A stretch of 64,000 nt of DNA from RUG563 sp045590215 (lineage in GTDB: Bacteria > Bacillota > Clostridia > Christensenellales > Aristaeellaceae), in contig JAZNQO010000013.1 in assembly GCA_045590215.1 (NCBI GenBank), positions 1-64,000 of the forward strand. The letters run 5' to 3'. The translations under genes and the position numbers were made by a program. The notes beneath the pieces were generated by a model, which worked only from the letters and a program-made list of their open reading frames with translations, ran no database searches and was not told the DNA's origin. Of the stretch, positions 53,287 through 62,353 are shown one piece after another (position 1 is the first letter of the stretch; the number at the start of each line of letters is the position of its first letter).

Positions 53287-53346
53287 TGCCCTCCGTATGA
53301 AAAGGCAGCAAGATGCAAATGCTGATTCAAAAGGAGGGCTTTTTTG
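53287..53346 (+). promoter_or_regulatory. Terminator-like hairpin sequestering the SpoIID-like gene's ribosome binding site
   Basis: GCCCTCC (53288-53294) can pair with GGAGGGC (53333-53339), whose 3' arm contains the AGGAGG ribosome binding site of the next gene; TTTTTTG follows and runs into the ATG at 53347. The structure can act as terminator of the upstream gene and mask initiation of the downstream one. Confidence 0.6.
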
Positions 53347-54327
53347 ATGGAGAAAAAGAGATTGTTGGTTCTATTGGTGATGGCGGCCTGTTTATTCGGC
53401 GGATGCAGCGCAGCGGCGGTGGAGCAGGAAAAGCCAACCCTGCCGCCGGCTGAAAACAGCGTTCCGGCCTTGCCTGAAAAGCTGACGAAAAACGAAAAGG
53501 GCATTCCGATGGTGAAAGTCTATGAAACGGATGAAGAAACCATTACGGAAATGGACATTGAAAATTATCTGCTGGGCGTGGTGGCCGGGGAAATGAAGAA
53601 CGATTGGCCGTTGGAAGCTTTGAAAGCGCAGGCTATTTTGGCACGCACCTTTGTTTTGAAATTCTGCACGGAAAAAGAGAGCAAATACGAGGGAGCGGAT
53701 GTGTCCACCGATATCGAAGAAGCACAGGCCTTTGACGCCACGGCGGTTAATGAAAGGGTGGAGCAGGCCGTTAAGGAAACGGAAGGGCTGGTACTGTCCC
53801 ATCGGGGCGAATTGCCTTATGCGTGGTTTCATGCCCATTCCGGCGGCATGACCGCCACGGCCAAGACGGGGCTGAACTACGAAAAAGCGGAGCCGAGCTA
53901 CACCAAAGTGACTGGCGGGCTGGAAAGTGACAAAGCCCCAGAGGACGCAAAGGCATGGAAGGCGACCTTCGGGGAAAGTGCCTTTCTGGCGGCGGTGAAG
54001 GAGTGCGGCGTGAAGAACGTAAAGAAGCTGGAAAGCGTGCAGGTGGGGGACAGAGGTCTCAGCGGACGGGCGAAAACCATTCTGGTCAACGGCGAAAGCG
54101 TGCCTGCGGCCAATCTGCGCATTGCCCTTGGCTCTACCAAAATGCGCTCCACCCTGCTGACCAAACTGAATTTTGAGGGCGGCAAAGTGACGATGGAAGG
54201 CAAAGGCTACGGCCATGGCGTGGGCATGCCCCAGTGGGGTGCTTATGGCATGGCAGAGGACGGAAAGACAGCAGAGGAAATCGTCACTTACTATTTTCAG
54301 GATGTGACAGTGGAAAAGGTTTGGTGA
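53344..54327 (+). CDS. SpoIID/LytB-domain lipoprotein
   Basis: 327 residues (ATG at 53347 or TTG at 53344). A lipoprotein-like signal (LVMAACLFGGCS, Cys about residue 22) precedes the SpoIID domain: ITEMDIENYLLGVVAGEMKN, WPLEALKAQAILARTFVLKF (catalytic Glu in VAGEM), YAWFHAHSGGMTATAKTGLN and the C-terminal GYGHGVGMPQWGAYGMAEDG. SpoIID is a lytic transglycosylase acting with SpoIIP on denuded glycan during engulfment. The location away from spoIIIAA or the usual spoIID context, and the lipobox, leave open a vegetative LytB-like role. It overlaps the convergent regulator gene by 31 bp. Confidence 0.88.
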   Translation: MMEKKRLLVLLVMAACLFGGCSAAAVEQEKPTLPPAENSVPALPEKLTKNEKGIPMVKVYETDEETITEMDIENYLLGVVAGEMKNDWPLEALKAQAILARTFVLKFCTEKESKYEGADVSTDIEEAQAFDATAVNERVEQAVKETEGLVLSHRGELPYAWFHAHSGGMTATAKTGLNYEKAEPSYTKVTGGLESDKAPEDAKAWKATFGESAFLAAVKECGVKNVKKLESVQVGDRGLSGRAKTILVNGESVPAANLRIALGSTKMRSTLLTKLNFEGGKVTMEGKGYGHGVGMPQWGAYGMAEDGKTAEEIVTYYFQDVTVEKVW

Positions 54328-54929
54328 GGACAGGTTAAATTGGCAGAATGAATGTCACCGGCACATTCGATATGATTTGCCTGCAATTTATAACAATCAT
54401 AAATACCGCTGCAAATAATCCTTCCCATGGAGTTTACTTCATTGGCTTTTATATCTCCATCTGCGTGCACATTACCATTGATTTGCGAACACTGGATGGA
54501 TTGATGACAGACCACATCGCCATTGATGGAACCATCGGTCACGAGATGGCCATACACTTCCACCTTGAAATACTGTGTATGGTCATTGCAGTTGTGGGGA
54601 AACATGATTTCGATGGGCGGCGAATCCGGCGTAATTTTCGGCGTGACGGAAAGCAACTTTTTTCCTTTCATCTGGATGATACGGATAACATCGTCATCTT
54701 CCTGGGGCAACAGGCTTTCCTGTACAGGCGGCGTGTCAAGGGAAAACAGCGAGTCAATTGTCACATTAAAAAGTGCGGCGATAGCTGGCAGAAGAGCTAT
54801 GTCCGGCGTGTTGGCTCCTGTTTCCCATTTGGACACAGCTTGGTAAGACACACCCAAATGTGTCGATACCTGTTCCTGTGTCAGCCCCTTGCGCTGACGT
54901 AATGTGCGAATATTGCTGCCGATCTTCAT
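54297..54929 (-). CDS. XRE-family regulator with bactofilin-like C-terminal repeats
   Basis: 210 residues from an ATG with GGAGG seven bases upstream. An N-terminal Cro/C1 HTH (about 1-62): IRTLRQRKGLTQEQVSTHLG, VSYQAVSKWETGANTPDIAL. The C-terminal half (about 118-210) has repeated short strands, HLVTDGSINGDVVCHQSIQC, GNVHADGDIKANEV and CAGDIHSANL, like a bactofilin or polymer-forming beta-helix. This is an unusual pairing; it might assemble or sense a polymer. Its 3' end overlaps the convergent SpoIID-like gene. Confidence 0.7.
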   Translation of the reverse strand: MKIGSNIRTLRQRKGLTQEQVSTHLGVSYQAVSKWETGANTPDIALLPAIAALFNVTIDSLFSLDTPPVQESLLPQEDDDVIRIIQMKGKKLLSVTPKITPDSPPIEIMFPHNCNDHTQYFKVEVYGHLVTDGSINGDVVCHQSIQCSQINGNVHADGDIKANEVNSMGRIICSGIYDCYKLQANHIECAGDIHSANLTCPHQTFSTVTS

Positions 54930-55049
54930 AGGATCGCCTCCCTTTCTCACACATTATGGCATACCTTTGCACAAATAGCAAACAAGTGTTTCTCTTGTAG
55001 CTCAACCATTGCACGAGTAAAATCGAAAACCGGGTTTATTTCCAATCAA

Positions 55050-55075
55050 AAGGGGCGTTCGACGAACGCCCCTTA
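55050..55075 (-). terminator. Intrinsic terminator of the methyltransferase gene
   Basis: GGGGCGTTCG (55052-55061) and CGAACGCCCC (55063-55072) form a perfect palindrome with TTTT leftward, 60 bp after the stop. Confidence 0.8.
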
Positions 55076-55138
55076 CCTTTTTTGTTTTCAGACAATGTCT
55101 ATTCTGAATTTTTCGTAAACCTGTGACACAGGTAGAAA

Positions 55139-55849
55139 TCAGACTTTAGTTAATCCGATCAATGCCTGTTCTTCATATTGACGGCGATATTCAAAATACA
55201 TCCGGTTCCATTCCTGCATCCATTGCATGGCTGCAGCATCTTCCGGGTTTTGCTTTGCTTTTTCGATGTTCATTCTTGTTTCACGCATCACATAGCGTTC
55301 AAACGAAACGTTATTGCCGGTGACTAAATGGGAGATACAATAGCCAAAGCCATCGAAGATGCGATACAGCTTCGCCAGAGAGGGGAGATCGCCATCGAAA
55401 TCAATCAATGCCTGCGGCACTTGTTCGCTTTTTGCAAGGAGCTTATGGAACACCAAAACGCCGCCGGGTTTCAGGAATTTTTCGCCCAAATGAAGGGTGT
55501 TTTCGATGGAATCAATGGTTTCGCTGCAAAGAACAACGTCGTATTTTTCTTCGTCCTGATACAGCGTCACATCGTCGCAAATCAGCTCGATTTTTTGATT
55601 TTCGGCGTTGTTCAGCCGCTCCCGGCCGATTTGCAGGAAATAGTCATACCGATCCACGCCTCGTCCGCTGATGCTAAAGGCTTCGCTCCAAATTTTGAGC
55701 AAAGTGCCGTATCCGCAGCACAAATCCAGCACCTTGCTCTTTTCGTTAAGAGCCAAGGAAGAACCAAACCGCAGAATATCATCAACGGAGTTCATGCCGA
55801 TCAGGTATTTTTCATCTTCAATCTTTTTCATGGTTTCCAAATAGTTCAT
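55139..55849 (-). CDS. Class I SAM-dependent methyltransferase
   Basis: 236 residues. Motif I is VLDLCCGYGTLLKIWSEAF (about residue 40), motif II near RGVDRYDYFLQIGRERLN, and IELICDDVTLY and YDVVLCSETIDSIE supply motifs III and IV. The substrate is unknown. It is a single-gene unit between its terminator and an unrelated neighbour. Confidence 0.85.
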   Translation of the reverse strand: MNYLETMKKIEDEKYLIGMNSVDDILRFGSSLALNEKSKVLDLCCGYGTLLKIWSEAFSISGRGVDRYDYFLQIGRERLNNAENQKIELICDDVTLYQDEEKYDVVLCSETIDSIENTLHLGEKFLKPGGVLVFHKLLAKSEQVPQALIDFDGDLPSLAKLYRIFDGFGYCISHLVTGNNVSFERYVMRETRMNIEKAKQNPEDAAAMQWMQEWNRMYFEYRRQYEEQALIGLTKV

Positions 55850-56005
55850 TTTTTCCTCCTGATGACAAGGCCTGCAACGGCCAAGTATTTATCAACGCCC
55901 ATTTGAAAGAATTTGCCGTCTCGAACCGCAAAAGGATGATTGGATGCAAACCAATCGTTCCATGCTATACGGTGCGTGTGCTGAAAATTGCAGCTACTCT
56001 CCGGA

Positions 56006-56052
56006 AAGCAAAAGCCCGCCGTTGAACAGAAATTCGGCGGTGGGCTTTTGAT
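56006..56052 (-). terminator. Terminator of the response regulator gene
   Basis: CAAAAGCCC...CCG and CGG...GGGCTTTTG arms, about 55 bp after the regulator stop on the leftward transcript. Confidence 0.75.
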
Positions 56053-56106
56053 TAGCGGAGGGTATGCGGCTGCGAAACAGCATGGGGAAACGCTTGAAGG
56101 CGATGA

Positions 56107-56868
56107 TCAGACACTGCTGTCTTCTTCCCTATTGGCAGGAGTATTCGCGTTTTTTTCGTTGCGAAGAGAAGCACGATAGGCCATGGGAGATATCCCCTCC
56201 TGTTGCTTGAAGGCTTTCGAAAAGCTGCTGATGCTGTCAAAACCGCAGCTGAAAGCAATTTCTGTCATATTGCTGGCTCCGGCGGCAATCATCTTGCAGG
56301 CTTTTTGAACACGCAACTGGCGTTTGTACTGGGTGAAGGTCATACCCATACGCCGGGAAAACAATTCCGAAAGATAACTGCGATTGACAAACAGCGCATC
56401 GGCCACTTCTTCCAATTGCAGGGAACGATGATAGTTCGTGTGAATATACTGGAGCATCTGGCCGAAGGTATCATCCGTATAGGCAGGGGATGCTTCTTCC
56501 AGTTTTTTGACCACCTTATCCATCAGAATATCCACCTGATCGGTTTCGAGGGGCTTGAGCAGGTAATCAAACACGCCGGACTGCAATGCTTCCCGGACAT
56601 AGGAAAAACGATCATAGCCGCTGACGATGACAACAATGGATTTCAGGCCCATATCCCGGCAGCTGCGTGCCAGATCCAAACCGCTGGCAGAAGCCATGCA
56701 TACATCGCTGACGATCAGATCCGGGGGACGCAGCCGAATGGCCTCCAAAGCCGATTCGGCGTTTTCATACGCGCCGATTACTTCAAAGCCCCTCTCCCGA
56801 AAACGGAAGCTGTATTGGATATCCCGAAGGGCCCATTTATCATCATCCACAATGATTACGGTGTGCAT
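56107..56868 (-). CDS. AraC-type response regulator (YesN-like)
   Basis: 253 residues from an ATG with AAAGGAAC upstream. The receiver domain (1-118) has acidic residues in VIIVDDDKWALRD, phospho-acceptor Asp in LIVSDVCMASASGLDLA and Lys in YLLKPLETDQVD. The C-terminal AraC HTH (about 150-245) has LEEVADALFVNRSYLSELFS and MTEIAFSCGFDSISSFSKAF. It is the last gene of a set with a YesM-type kinase and a CUT1 transporter, and is inferred to activate transporter genes on a sugar signal. Confidence 0.93.
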   Translation of the reverse strand: MHTVIIVDDDKWALRDIQYSFRFRERGFEVIGAYENAESALEAIRLRPPDLIVSDVCMASASGLDLARSCRDMGLKSIVVIVSGYDRFSYVREALQSGVFDYLLKPLETDQVDILMDKVVKKLEEASPAYTDDTFGQMLQYIHTNYHRSLQLEEVADALFVNRSYLSELFSRRMGMTFTQYKRQLRVQKACKMIAAGASNMTEIAFSCGFDSISSFSKAFKQQEGISPMAYRASLRNEKNANTPANREEDSSV

Positions 56869-56898
56869 ATTGTTCCTTTCCGCTAAAACCGCCAAGAG

Positions 56899-56920
56899 GA
56901 CTGCCGGTTATCCGGCAGCC
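56899..56920 (-). promoter_or_regulatory. Intercistronic hairpin between SBP and regulator genes
   Basis: CTGCCGG-ttat-CCGGCAG without a T-run. Such stems often stabilise the upstream mRNA and separate abundant binding-protein expression from low regulator expression. Confidence 0.55.
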
Positions 56921-56941
56921 CTCCAGGTGTAAACAAGGCAA

Positions 56942-58477
56942 TTATTTGACAAATTCTTTGTTCAGATCGACAATGACGGGTTCCCAGATGGCCTTGTTGA
57001 TATCCAGGAAGTTGTTCCATTCGGCAGCTACATCCGGATTATCCAGCAAAATGATGCGGGTGATTTCATCCTGGAAGTTCAGAGAGAACTGGGACTTGGC
57101 TTCGCTGGCAAAGAATTCATAGTCATAATCCATGGGAACGATGAAGCCCTTTTCCTTGGCGGCATATACAGCCTTGATCTGATCCACCACCAATTTTTCA
57201 TTGGAGGGGTTCACGAAGGAATAGTCGTCCGGCAGGATGCCCAGAGAGCGGAAGATGTTATAGGAAGCATACAGATCGGCGGTGTTGGGATAATTGCCGT
57301 TTTCATCTTTTTCGGTAAGCATCGTCACATTGCCGTCAGCATCATATTCCCAGGTTTCGCCGGGAACGCCCACAACCACCGTGAGCTGGCCTTCCTGCGT
57401 GCAGCACCAGTTCATGATTTCCAGCAGGCGGCGGAAGGTTGCTTCTTCGATTTCGGGGGCGAAGAAAGTGGCAGACCAGTAGTTGGCCGCTTCGTTGGTG
57501 TAGGAAGTGCCATCGTTGGTGGCCATAGCGGCTACGCCGATGCATTCATCGGAATTGAGGCCGGTTGAGGTATCGAAGGTGACCTTGTAGCCGTGATAGG
57601 AAGAAATGGCACCGTTGTGCATCATGCAGGCGGCAATGCCGGAGGTGAACTTATTGGTGGTATCGGAAATGGCGTTGAGGTAGAAGTCGGGGTCAACGAT
57701 GCCCTTCTTATACCAGTCATGACCCAGTTCGATCCACTTGATCACTTCGGGGCTGGCGGCACCCAATTCATAGCCGTTTTCACCCTTTATGAAGGCATCG
57801 TAATCCACGCCGGAGAACTGCATGAGGAAGTTGGAGAAGTATTCGGGGTCAGAGCTGAAGCCGATGGTGTTGCCATTGCCGGCCAGATCCTTTTCGATAG
57901 CGCCCTTGCAGAGCTGTTCAATCTGTTCCAGGGTGACTACATCGCCGAAGGGTTCCATGCCCAGCTGTTCCACCCAGTCTTTGCGATAGTAGAGGGTCTG
58001 GTTGCTTACCACGGTTTCCATGCCGCTGAAACGGGCAAAGGTGGCATGGGGAATGCCGTAAACGGCACCGTCGATATGCATTTTATCATACAAGCCGGAA
58101 ACCTTCACCATGGCATACAGATCGGGGTAGTCTTCTTCCCAGCCTTCGGGCAGAGGAGCCAGCAAGCCCTGTTCCGCATAGGTGGCATATTCCTGGAAAT
58201 CGAAGTTGCGCCAGGTGACGATATCCGGCATGGTGCCGCCGTTGATCCAGGTACGGATCTTTTCACTCTGGCTGTCCTTGGAAACGGGATACACTTCATA
58301 ATCGAAATTGAACTTTTCGGAGATGTGCTTGTACATGTTATCCGCGTTGTAATCCATGGAGGAGTTGGAGTGGGTGGAGTTGATGGTGAAGTTGATATGC
58401 GTATCGTACTCTGCAAGAGCCGGTACGCAGGTCAGCAGCAACATGCTGGCCAGAAGCAGTGCGATCCATTTTTTCAT
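56942..58477 (-). CDS. Extracellular sugar-binding protein of CUT1 ABC transporter (LplA-like)
   Basis: 511 residues. A signal peptide (about 1-22, LLLTCVPALA; the Cys lies in an imperfect lipobox) precedes a family 1 solute-binding fold: HINFTINSTHSNSS, IRTWINGGTMPDIVTWRNFD, YAEQGLLAPLPEGWEEDYPD, GAVYGIPHATFARFSGMETV. The large size is typical of LplA/YtcQ-type proteins that bind oligosaccharides. It sits downstream of two permease genes, separated by a hairpin. Confidence 0.92.
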   Translation of the reverse strand: MKKWIALLLASMLLLTCVPALAEYDTHINFTINSTHSNSSMDYNADNMYKHISEKFNFDYEVYPVSKDSQSEKIRTWINGGTMPDIVTWRNFDFQEYATYAEQGLLAPLPEGWEEDYPDLYAMVKVSGLYDKMHIDGAVYGIPHATFARFSGMETVVSNQTLYYRKDWVEQLGMEPFGDVVTLEQIEQLCKGAIEKDLAGNGNTIGFSSDPEYFSNFLMQFSGVDYDAFIKGENGYELGAASPEVIKWIELGHDWYKKGIVDPDFYLNAISDTTNKFTSGIAACMMHNGAISSYHGYKVTFDTSTGLNSDECIGVAAMATNDGTSYTNEAANYWSATFFAPEIEEATFRRLLEIMNWCCTQEGQLTVVVGVPGETWEYDADGNVTMLTEKDENGNYPNTADLYASYNIFRSLGILPDDYSFVNPSNEKLVVDQIKAVYAAKEKGFIVPMDYDYEFFASEAKSQFSLNFQDEITRIILLDNPDVAAEWNNFLDINKAIWEPVIVDLNKEFVK

Positions 58478-58504
58478 TTTGAGAGTCCCCTTTCTATTTT
58501 CTTA

Positions 58505-58520
58505 ACGGCGTCCCAGCCGT
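58505..58520 (-). promoter_or_regulatory. Small hairpin between permease and SBP genes
   Basis: ACGGC and GCCGT arms with a 6-nt loop; no T-run. A weak stem that could help to raise SBP mRNA relative to the permeases. Confidence 0.35.
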
Positions 58521-58524
58521 CAGG

Positions 58525-59430
58525 TTACATCTTTACGGAGCCTACCATGACCCCTTTTACGAAATATTTCTGCAGGAAAGGATAGAAGCACATGATGGGC
58601 ACCATGGCCATCATGACGGCAGCCATCTTGACGCCCTGGGAAAACACATCCAGATCCGCTTCGCCGGTAGATACGTCAGCTGCGGCTGCGGCTTCTGCAA
58701 CGATGGAGCGCAGCACCGTCTGCAGCGTCATCTTCTTGGCGGAATTGATCAGCAGCATGCTCCAGAACCATTCATTCCAGTAGGCCACGGCCGTAAACAG
58801 CGTGAATGTGGCCAGCAGTGCCCCCTGCAGGGGAAGCATGACCCGGAAGAAGATGATGAGATCATTGGCGCCGTCTATCTTGGCCGCCTCCTCCAGTTCC
58901 ACCGGGGTTTGCTCAAAACCGCTCTTGAGCACCACGATGTTATACGTGGAAACGCCCACGAACAGGATAATGCCCCAGCGTGAATCGATCAGATCCAATG
59001 ATTTCATCTGCAGGTAGGTGGGAATCATACCGCCGGAGAAAAACATGGTGAACATCATGGCCAGGAAAAAGAATTTTTTGCCGGGGAAGGATTTGCGGGA
59101 GAATACATAGGCCATCATGACCATGACCATCATGCTCAGCGCCGTTCCCACAAAGGTGATCAGCACTGTGTTCTGAAAGCCCAACCAGATTTGCCCTTTT
59201 TCGATGAGGTAGCTGTAATTTTTCAGGGAAAATTCGGTGGGATAGAAGGAAACGGGATGTAGGGCATAAGCCCGGTTGGTTTCGAAAGAAATCACCACCG
59301 CATTGTAAAACGGCAGAACAATCAGGAGAGCCGTGACCGTCAGCACAATCAAAACGAAGTAATCGCCCCAGGTCCACTTGCGGCGTTTGTTCCGGATGGC
59401 AATGGGAGCCTTCGGAGAAGCAGTTGTCAT
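58525..59430 (-). CDS. CUT1 ABC transporter permease (LplC-like)
   Basis: 301 residues with six transmembrane helices. The EAA loop reads ELEEAAKIDGANDLIIFFRV (about residue 190), which docks the ATPase. Overall length and the ending FVKGVMVGSVKM are typical of the LplC/MalG-type subunit. It follows the LplB-like permease by 17 bp. No ATPase gene accompanies the set, so a shared ATPase (MsmX type) is expected elsewhere. Confidence 0.95.
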   Translation of the reverse strand: MTTASPKAPIAIRNKRRKWTWGDYFVLIVLTVTALLIVLPFYNAVVISFETNRAYALHPVSFYPTEFSLKNYSYLIEKGQIWLGFQNTVLITFVGTALSMMVMVMMAYVFSRKSFPGKKFFFLAMMFTMFFSGGMIPTYLQMKSLDLIDSRWGIILFVGVSTYNIVVLKSGFEQTPVELEEAAKIDGANDLIIFFRVMLPLQGALLATFTLFTAVAYWNEWFWSMLLINSAKKMTLQTVLRSIVAEAAAAADVSTGEADLDVFSQGVKMAAVMMAMVPIMCFYPFLQKYFVKGVMVGSVKM

Positions 59431-59447
59431 AGTATCTCCTCCTTTCT

Positions 59448-60368
59448 TTATTCCATCAGGCCCTTGCCGCTCAAACGCTTTACGATCACATTGGCACCCA
59501 GCAGCATGATCAGGTTGATAACAGATTTGAACATGCCGACCGCCGTAGAGAAACCGTAACTGGGAACGGCATTGAAAGTGATGTTATAGATGTAGGTATC
59601 CAGAATTTCGCTGACGCCTTTCACGCTGGCGTTTTGCATGTAGAAAATCTGCTCAAAGCCGGAATTCATAATGCGGCCTACCTGCAGGATGAAAAGGGTG
59701 ACGATGGTGCCCAGGATGCAGGGGAGCGTGACGTATCTTGCCTGCTGCAGGCGACTGGCTCCGTCGATGATGGCCGCTTCATAGAGGGTGGGATCGATGG
59801 CAGAAATGGCTGCGATGTAGATGATGGAGCTCCAGCCCATTTCTTTCAGATTGTGGGTGAAATACAACAGCGGACGGAACAGGGACGTATCGGCCAGAAA
59901 ATTGATACGTTCACCGCCCATATTGGCAATGATGGTGTTGATCATGCCGCCGTTGGCAAAGAAATTGGAGATGATGGCGGACATAACCACCCAGGAAAGA
60001 AAATGCGGGAAAGTATATACCGTCTGGTACACGCGCTTCAAGCGAGTGCCGCGCATTTCATTGATGAGCAGGGCCAGCAGGATGGGAACGGGAAACTGGA
60101 AAAGCAAACGGGACAGATTGATTTCCAGTGTGTTCCGAATGGCTGTTACGGCGGCCGGCGTGGTGAAAATGCGCCGGAAATTATCAAACCCCACCCATTT
60201 ACTGCCCCAGATGCCCAGGCGTGCATTGTATTTCTTGAACGCCAGCAGCAAACCGTTCATGGGACCGTAATGGAATACGGCAAAATAGACGATTCCCGGA
60301 ATCAGCAGCAGATACAGGTATCTGGCATGCCAGATAGCAATTGCCAGGCGATGCAGCTTTGCTTTCAT
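59448..60368 (-). CDS. CUT1 ABC transporter permease (LplB-like)
   Basis: 306 residues; I chose ATG at 60368 (GGGAGG upstream) over an earlier in-frame ATG with no site. Six transmembrane helices. The EAA loop is DPTLYEAAIIDGASRLQQAR. The ending KRLSGKGLME is the usual LplB form. It forms the heterodimeric channel with the next permease. Confidence 0.95.
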   Translation of the reverse strand: MKAKLHRLAIAIWHARYLYLLLIPGIVYFAVFHYGPMNGLLLAFKKYNARLGIWGSKWVGFDNFRRIFTTPAAVTAIRNTLEINLSRLLFQFPVPILLALLINEMRGTRLKRVYQTVYTFPHFLSWVVMSAIISNFFANGGMINTIIANMGGERINFLADTSLFRPLLYFTHNLKEMGWSSIIYIAAISAIDPTLYEAAIIDGASRLQQARYVTLPCILGTIVTLFILQVGRIMNSGFEQIFYMQNASVKGVSEILDTYIYNITFNAVPSYGFSTAVGMFKSVINLIMLLGANVIVKRLSGKGLME

Positions 60369-60459
60369 GCCGCATTCCTCCCTTTTGATCATGTGAAGTG
60401 CATCATTTGTTTCAATACTATATGTGCTTTTATCATATCATATTTGAAATCAATGATCT

Positions 60460-62268
60460 TTAGCCAAATTTTGGGTGGATTTGTTCGTTTGTTGGCAGTT
60501 GCGGAAGCTGGATCACGGCCAGCGTTCCTGTCGGATCGGATGTGAATACAAGGCTGGCATCCCCGTCAAACAGAAGTTCCAACCGCCGACGCACATTGGC
60601 AATGCCGATATGATGCTTGTGTTCTTCCAGCCCGGGCACCTTACCGTTTACCCGCTCCAGCATAGCGGTATCCATACCGCCTCCGTTATCCCGGATGCGG
60701 ATGAAGAGCCGGCTCTCTTCCGTGAAGGCCTGAACAAGGATGTTGCCTTCTTTGCGCATGCAGGCTTCAAAACCGTGACGCACGCTGTTTTCCATCAGCG
60801 GCTGCAAAATCATCCGGGGCACCGCCAGGGAAAGGGCTTCTTCATTCAGGCATTCCACCTGCATGGAAAAACGCTTGCCGTAACGCAGCTCCAGAATGCG
60901 CGCGTATATGCTGGCACAATCCATTTCTTCCCGAAGAGGTGCCATATGTTCGGCACGGTTACAGTAACGATAAATACGGGCAATGGCACTGACCATCTGC
61001 CGGATATCTTCCTGATCTTCCTGGGTCATGCCCCGGATGCATTCCAGATTATTATAGAGGAAATGCGGGTTGATTTGTGTTTGCAGAAACATCACATGTT
61101 CCTGATAGTGGCGCACTTCGCTTTCCCGCAGCCGGGTGTTGAGGGTATCGATGCGCTCCAGCATATCATTCATCCCATCGGTCAGGTACCCCAATTCCAG
61201 CACGCTTTTGCGTAGGGGCTGAATCCTGACCGGACCGGCACCGATTTCATCCACTTGTTCCACCAGACTGCTCAGCGGACCCACCAGACGGCGATACAGC
61301 AAATACATCAGCAGGATATTTACGGCAATAATCAGCCCTGTGATCACCAGAACGAACGCCTGTATACGCTGTTCCTGGGCAGCCAGCCCATCATGAATGT
61401 GGAAAAGGATCAGACGCCAGGGACCGGCGTCTGCCGAAAGCATATGCGGAAGCATACCCTGCTTTGTGTATTGATCTTTCAGGGCATCATTGGTGGAAAC
61501 GATCACATTCTCCTTTTCCGTAATCAGGGCTTCATAAGAAGCGGATTGAGGGATCAACCCGGAGAGATAGCCGGTATCGCAAATCAGCACCAATGCCCCC
61601 AGATATTGGCTGGGCCGGGGGGCCGCCACATCCGGATAGATCGGGACGATCAAGGCATAATACCCTTCTCCGGCCGGGGTATAGATGGTTTCCGTCAGCA
61701 CGGGTTCCCGGAAGGGGTGGGCAAAATCGTATAATTTTCTGATTTCCAGAAAGGCAAGATAGGAACTGGAAACATCTGATTCGGTATCGGCCGGCGGTGA
61801 GGACATGGTGCTGTTATCCCGGGTGCACAGATACAGCCGGCGCACCCCATCTTCAAAATTCAGATAGAAGCTCATCAGGGAACGAACACTCTCCCGTAGA
61901 CGCACGCGGGTATCCGCTGGTCCTTGGGCAAAGGCAATAATATCTGTCTGTTCGGCAATCTGTCGGCCGTTCTGATACAAATCGTTCTGATACATCGTAA
62001 GATTGTGACCAATTTCGCTCAGGGATTCCTGTACATATTGCTGGGCCTGCCTGTCGGTGCTGGCCTTGAAAATGACACGAAGCACGCCACAGCCGGAAAT
62101 GACGATGATGCAGGCCAAGGTAAGGTAAATAGCCAGCGTGGAAAGCAGGCTTTCTTTACGAAACAGCAGATTGCCCGATATTCTGCGGATGCGTTTGCTC
62201 TTTTCGGGATCACCTGTGGAAGGAACGGCGGAAACCGCCTGCGGGGCATGCTTATTTTTCATGAACAT
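60460..62268 (-). CDS. YesM-type sensor histidine kinase
   Basis: 602 residues. Transmembrane helix 1 (about 35-60), a large extracellular sensor of about 240 residues (60-300), helix 2 (about 303-325), HAMP (to about 375), His_kinase domain with phospho-acceptor His in FLQTQINPHFLYNNLECIRG (about residue 405), and HATPase with MILQPLMENSVRHGFEA and IRIRDNGGGMD. The ATG has AGGAG seven bases upstream. It partners the AraC-type regulator; the two bracket the transporter genes. Confidence 0.94.
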   Translation of the reverse strand: MFMKNKHAPQAVSAVPSTGDPEKSKRIRRISGNLLFRKESLLSTLAIYLTLACIIVISGCGVLRVIFKASTDRQAQQYVQESLSEIGHNLTMYQNDLYQNGRQIAEQTDIIAFAQGPADTRVRLRESVRSLMSFYLNFEDGVRRLYLCTRDNSTMSSPPADTESDVSSSYLAFLEIRKLYDFAHPFREPVLTETIYTPAGEGYYALIVPIYPDVAAPRPSQYLGALVLICDTGYLSGLIPQSASYEALITEKENVIVSTNDALKDQYTKQGMLPHMLSADAGPWRLILFHIHDGLAAQEQRIQAFVLVITGLIIAVNILLMYLLYRRLVGPLSSLVEQVDEIGAGPVRIQPLRKSVLELGYLTDGMNDMLERIDTLNTRLRESEVRHYQEHVMFLQTQINPHFLYNNLECIRGMTQEDQEDIRQMVSAIARIYRYCNRAEHMAPLREEMDCASIYARILELRYGKRFSMQVECLNEEALSLAVPRMILQPLMENSVRHGFEACMRKEGNILVQAFTEESRLFIRIRDNGGGMDTAMLERVNGKVPGLEEHKHHIGIANVRRRLELLFDGDASLVFTSDPTGTLAVIQLPQLPTNEQIHPKFG

Positions 62269-62353
62269 AAAGAAGCTCCTGTTGAAATGCTTTTGTTTCT
62301 TCAGACGTTTTTTTAATTAGACCTCATAGAAATCATCAAACTTGCCATAATCA

